A DNA stretch of 43,573 nt from contig NZ_HE999447.1 in assembly GCF_000312305.1 (NCBI RefSeq), positions 243,505 through 287,077 on the forward strand, read 5' to 3'. The translations under genes and the position numbers were made by a program. This document shows, one piece after another, positions 42,501 through 43,573 of this stretch (positions within the stretch are counted from its first letter, which is position 1; each line of letters opens with the position of its first letter). The stretch is from Prevotella conceptionensis 9403948 (GTDB lineage: Bacteria; Bacteroidota; Bacteroidia; Bacteroidales; Bacteroidaceae). Below the pieces are notes generated by a model, which was given only the letters and a program-made list of their open reading frames with translations, searched no databases and had not been told where the DNA came from.

Positions 42501-42659
42501 GCCCTTTCCGTCCACCAATCGCCCACCTTGCCGCAAAAAATCGATTCTCGCGGAGGTTTGTTTTGGTGCAAAAAGGGGTTAGTTGTACATGCAGGCAAAA
42601 TGAATATTTATTTAAACAGACCATCACTAACACCCGTTTTTGAGTGATTTATAGCAAAA

Positions 42660-42791
42660 TGAAGTGCGTTTTGGTGCAAAACGCGGTGCAATATGCCGCA
42701 AAACGCAGTGCGTTTTGGTGCTAAATGCAGTGCGATTTGCTGCAAAACGCAAGGTAAAATGGTGCTAAACGCAGTGCAAAATGCTGCTAAA
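42660..42791 (-). repeat. Array of six 22-bp units, copy C
   Basis: Units lie at 42770-42791 (first), then every 22 bases down to 42660-42681 (sixth), followed by a partial seventh. Units 2, 5 and 6 share variants with copy B. Confidence 0.9.
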
Positions 42792-43119
42792 TGCAAGACA
42801 AAAAGCATAAAAATACACCGCAATGGTATAAACAAAACCTTTTTGAACCATGAAACACATGGTTAAAAAGGCCAAAACAGCCGCTAAAAAGTGGAATTTT
42901 AGGGGTAAAAAGGGTGTAAGTGGGAGTAAAAAAATATGGGCTGGCAACCAAACTAGAAAGGCTAAATGGTGCAAAATGCAGGTTCTTTTCTTAAAAACAG
43001 ACAAACCAAAGAGCGTGAATATCTAGAAATAGTAGTTATTTACCTACTTTATGGCCTATATTTTCGCTAGAACGGAGTGAAAATTAAAACGGTATTGTAA
43101 AATAAAGAGCAATAAATTA

Positions 43120-43310
43120 AGGTTTTGATTTGATGAGTTGGTGGGGTTGTGAGTTGATAAGTTTTTGAGTTTGTAAGTTGAGGAGCTTTTGAGTTTGTAA
43201 ATTGATGGGGTGGTAAGTTTGTAAGTTGATGCAATGATGTATTCGGGAGTTGTTGGGTTATCGTGAGTTATTGGGCTTTCGCAAGTTGACAAACCAGTGC
43301 GTTGATTTGT
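43120..43310 (-). repeat. 8-bp satellite of copy C
   Basis: On the plus strand GATGAGTT, GGTGGGGT, TGTGAGTT, GATAAGTT and so on, with an 8-base period; this is the reverse complement of the satellite in copies A and B. Confidence 0.8.
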
Positions 43311-43573
43311 CCTGCACTCCGTATATGAGAGGGGTGTTTATCTTGTGTTGGCATCTCAAAGACAATAAACTCCGCTCAACTTATAAAATATTAAAAGTCA
43401 AGACAGCCTCATTGTCTTAGAAAGACTAACACAATAAACCGAAATTCGGCCATTACGAATTTTCAAAAGCAAAGTATTAGGAAAGTCTTCATCTGACATT
43501 TGAAGTACGACCAGCGAGTTAACTATTTGCGCGTGCTCAGTATTTCCTTTGGTAAAATGAAAGGTAAGCATCC

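Larger units (their letters stand above)
42303..43400 (-). repeat. Composite repeat element, copy C (inverted)
   Basis: Reading the minus strand: lead segment with GAGATGCCAACACAA near 43365, 8-bp satellite, core, six 22-bp units, hairpin motif, AAGGGCACTCATAATGTT and the RHS relic. It is the fullest copy, matching A at both ends and B in the core. Beyond it (43400-43573) there is a CTAAGACA/TGTCTT inverted repeat near 43412-43430 and nothing else I can identify. Confidence 0.85.

Overview
The window looks like a chromosomal segment of a Bacteroidales bacterium, most likely a member of the Prevotellaceae. The support is the promoter grammar seen throughout (TTG or TTTG, a gap of about 19-21 bases, then TAnnTTTG), the lack of clear Shine-Dalgarno sites, the bamD-rpoZ-DUF4293 order, a class III fructose-1,6-bisphosphatase, a fused ResB/CcsA cytochrome maturation protein, and the shape of the SRP RNA. 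Functions are assigned by reading the protein motifs; no database search was run.

Layout. 1-983: a nucleotidyltransferase and a partial ATP-grasp-like gene (minus strand). 983-1760: a gene-free stretch holding tandem 88-bp repeats and a candidate small RNA with its own promoter and terminator. 1763-8695: a minus-strand operon of porin, imelysin lipoprotein, di-heme oxidoreductase lipoprotein and ResB/CcsA, which reads as a periplasmic iron/redox system with its own haem-attachment machinery. A candidate folded leader precedes the porin. Divergent from it lie two tandem LuxR-type regulators, the first with a hemerythrin-type di-iron domain (9080-10668). 10932-12346: trmN6 and an esterase, flanked by direct repeats. 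13772-19182: uvrB, bamD, rpoZ, a frameshifted DUF4293 gene and DUF4301. 19488-25813: a RelA-type (p)ppGpp synthetase, fmt, a Sua5/YrdC-type gene, a ClC channel and a SemiSWEET. 27297-28250: an AT-rich orphan lipoprotein. 28360-36040: a minus-strand run ftsE-lysC-lysA-two glycosyltransferase-like genes-fbp. 36288-37973: an FHA protein and a SPOR/HU-like protein. 38514-41589: kdsA-kdsD-cls (KDO synthesis and phospholipid). 42093-42267: SRP RNA and tRNA-Thr(TGT).

The most unusual content is the repeats. A composite element of roughly 1 kb occurs three times (about 12650-13680, 25830-26800, and inverted at 42303-43400). Each copy joins a degenerate 8-bp satellite, a conserved core with an array of exactly six 22-bp units, and a hairpin motif. 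Two copies end in what looks like the relic of an RHS/YD-repeat gene. Two further repeat families are present: an 88-bp unit (three copies) and a roughly 195-bp structured unit (two good copies flanking trmN6-esterase, one diverged). 

Two genes carry single-base frameshifts (the imelysin signal peptide and DUF4293), and two genes (uvrB and the SPOR gene) have promoters so close to their start codons that leaderless mRNAs are likely.
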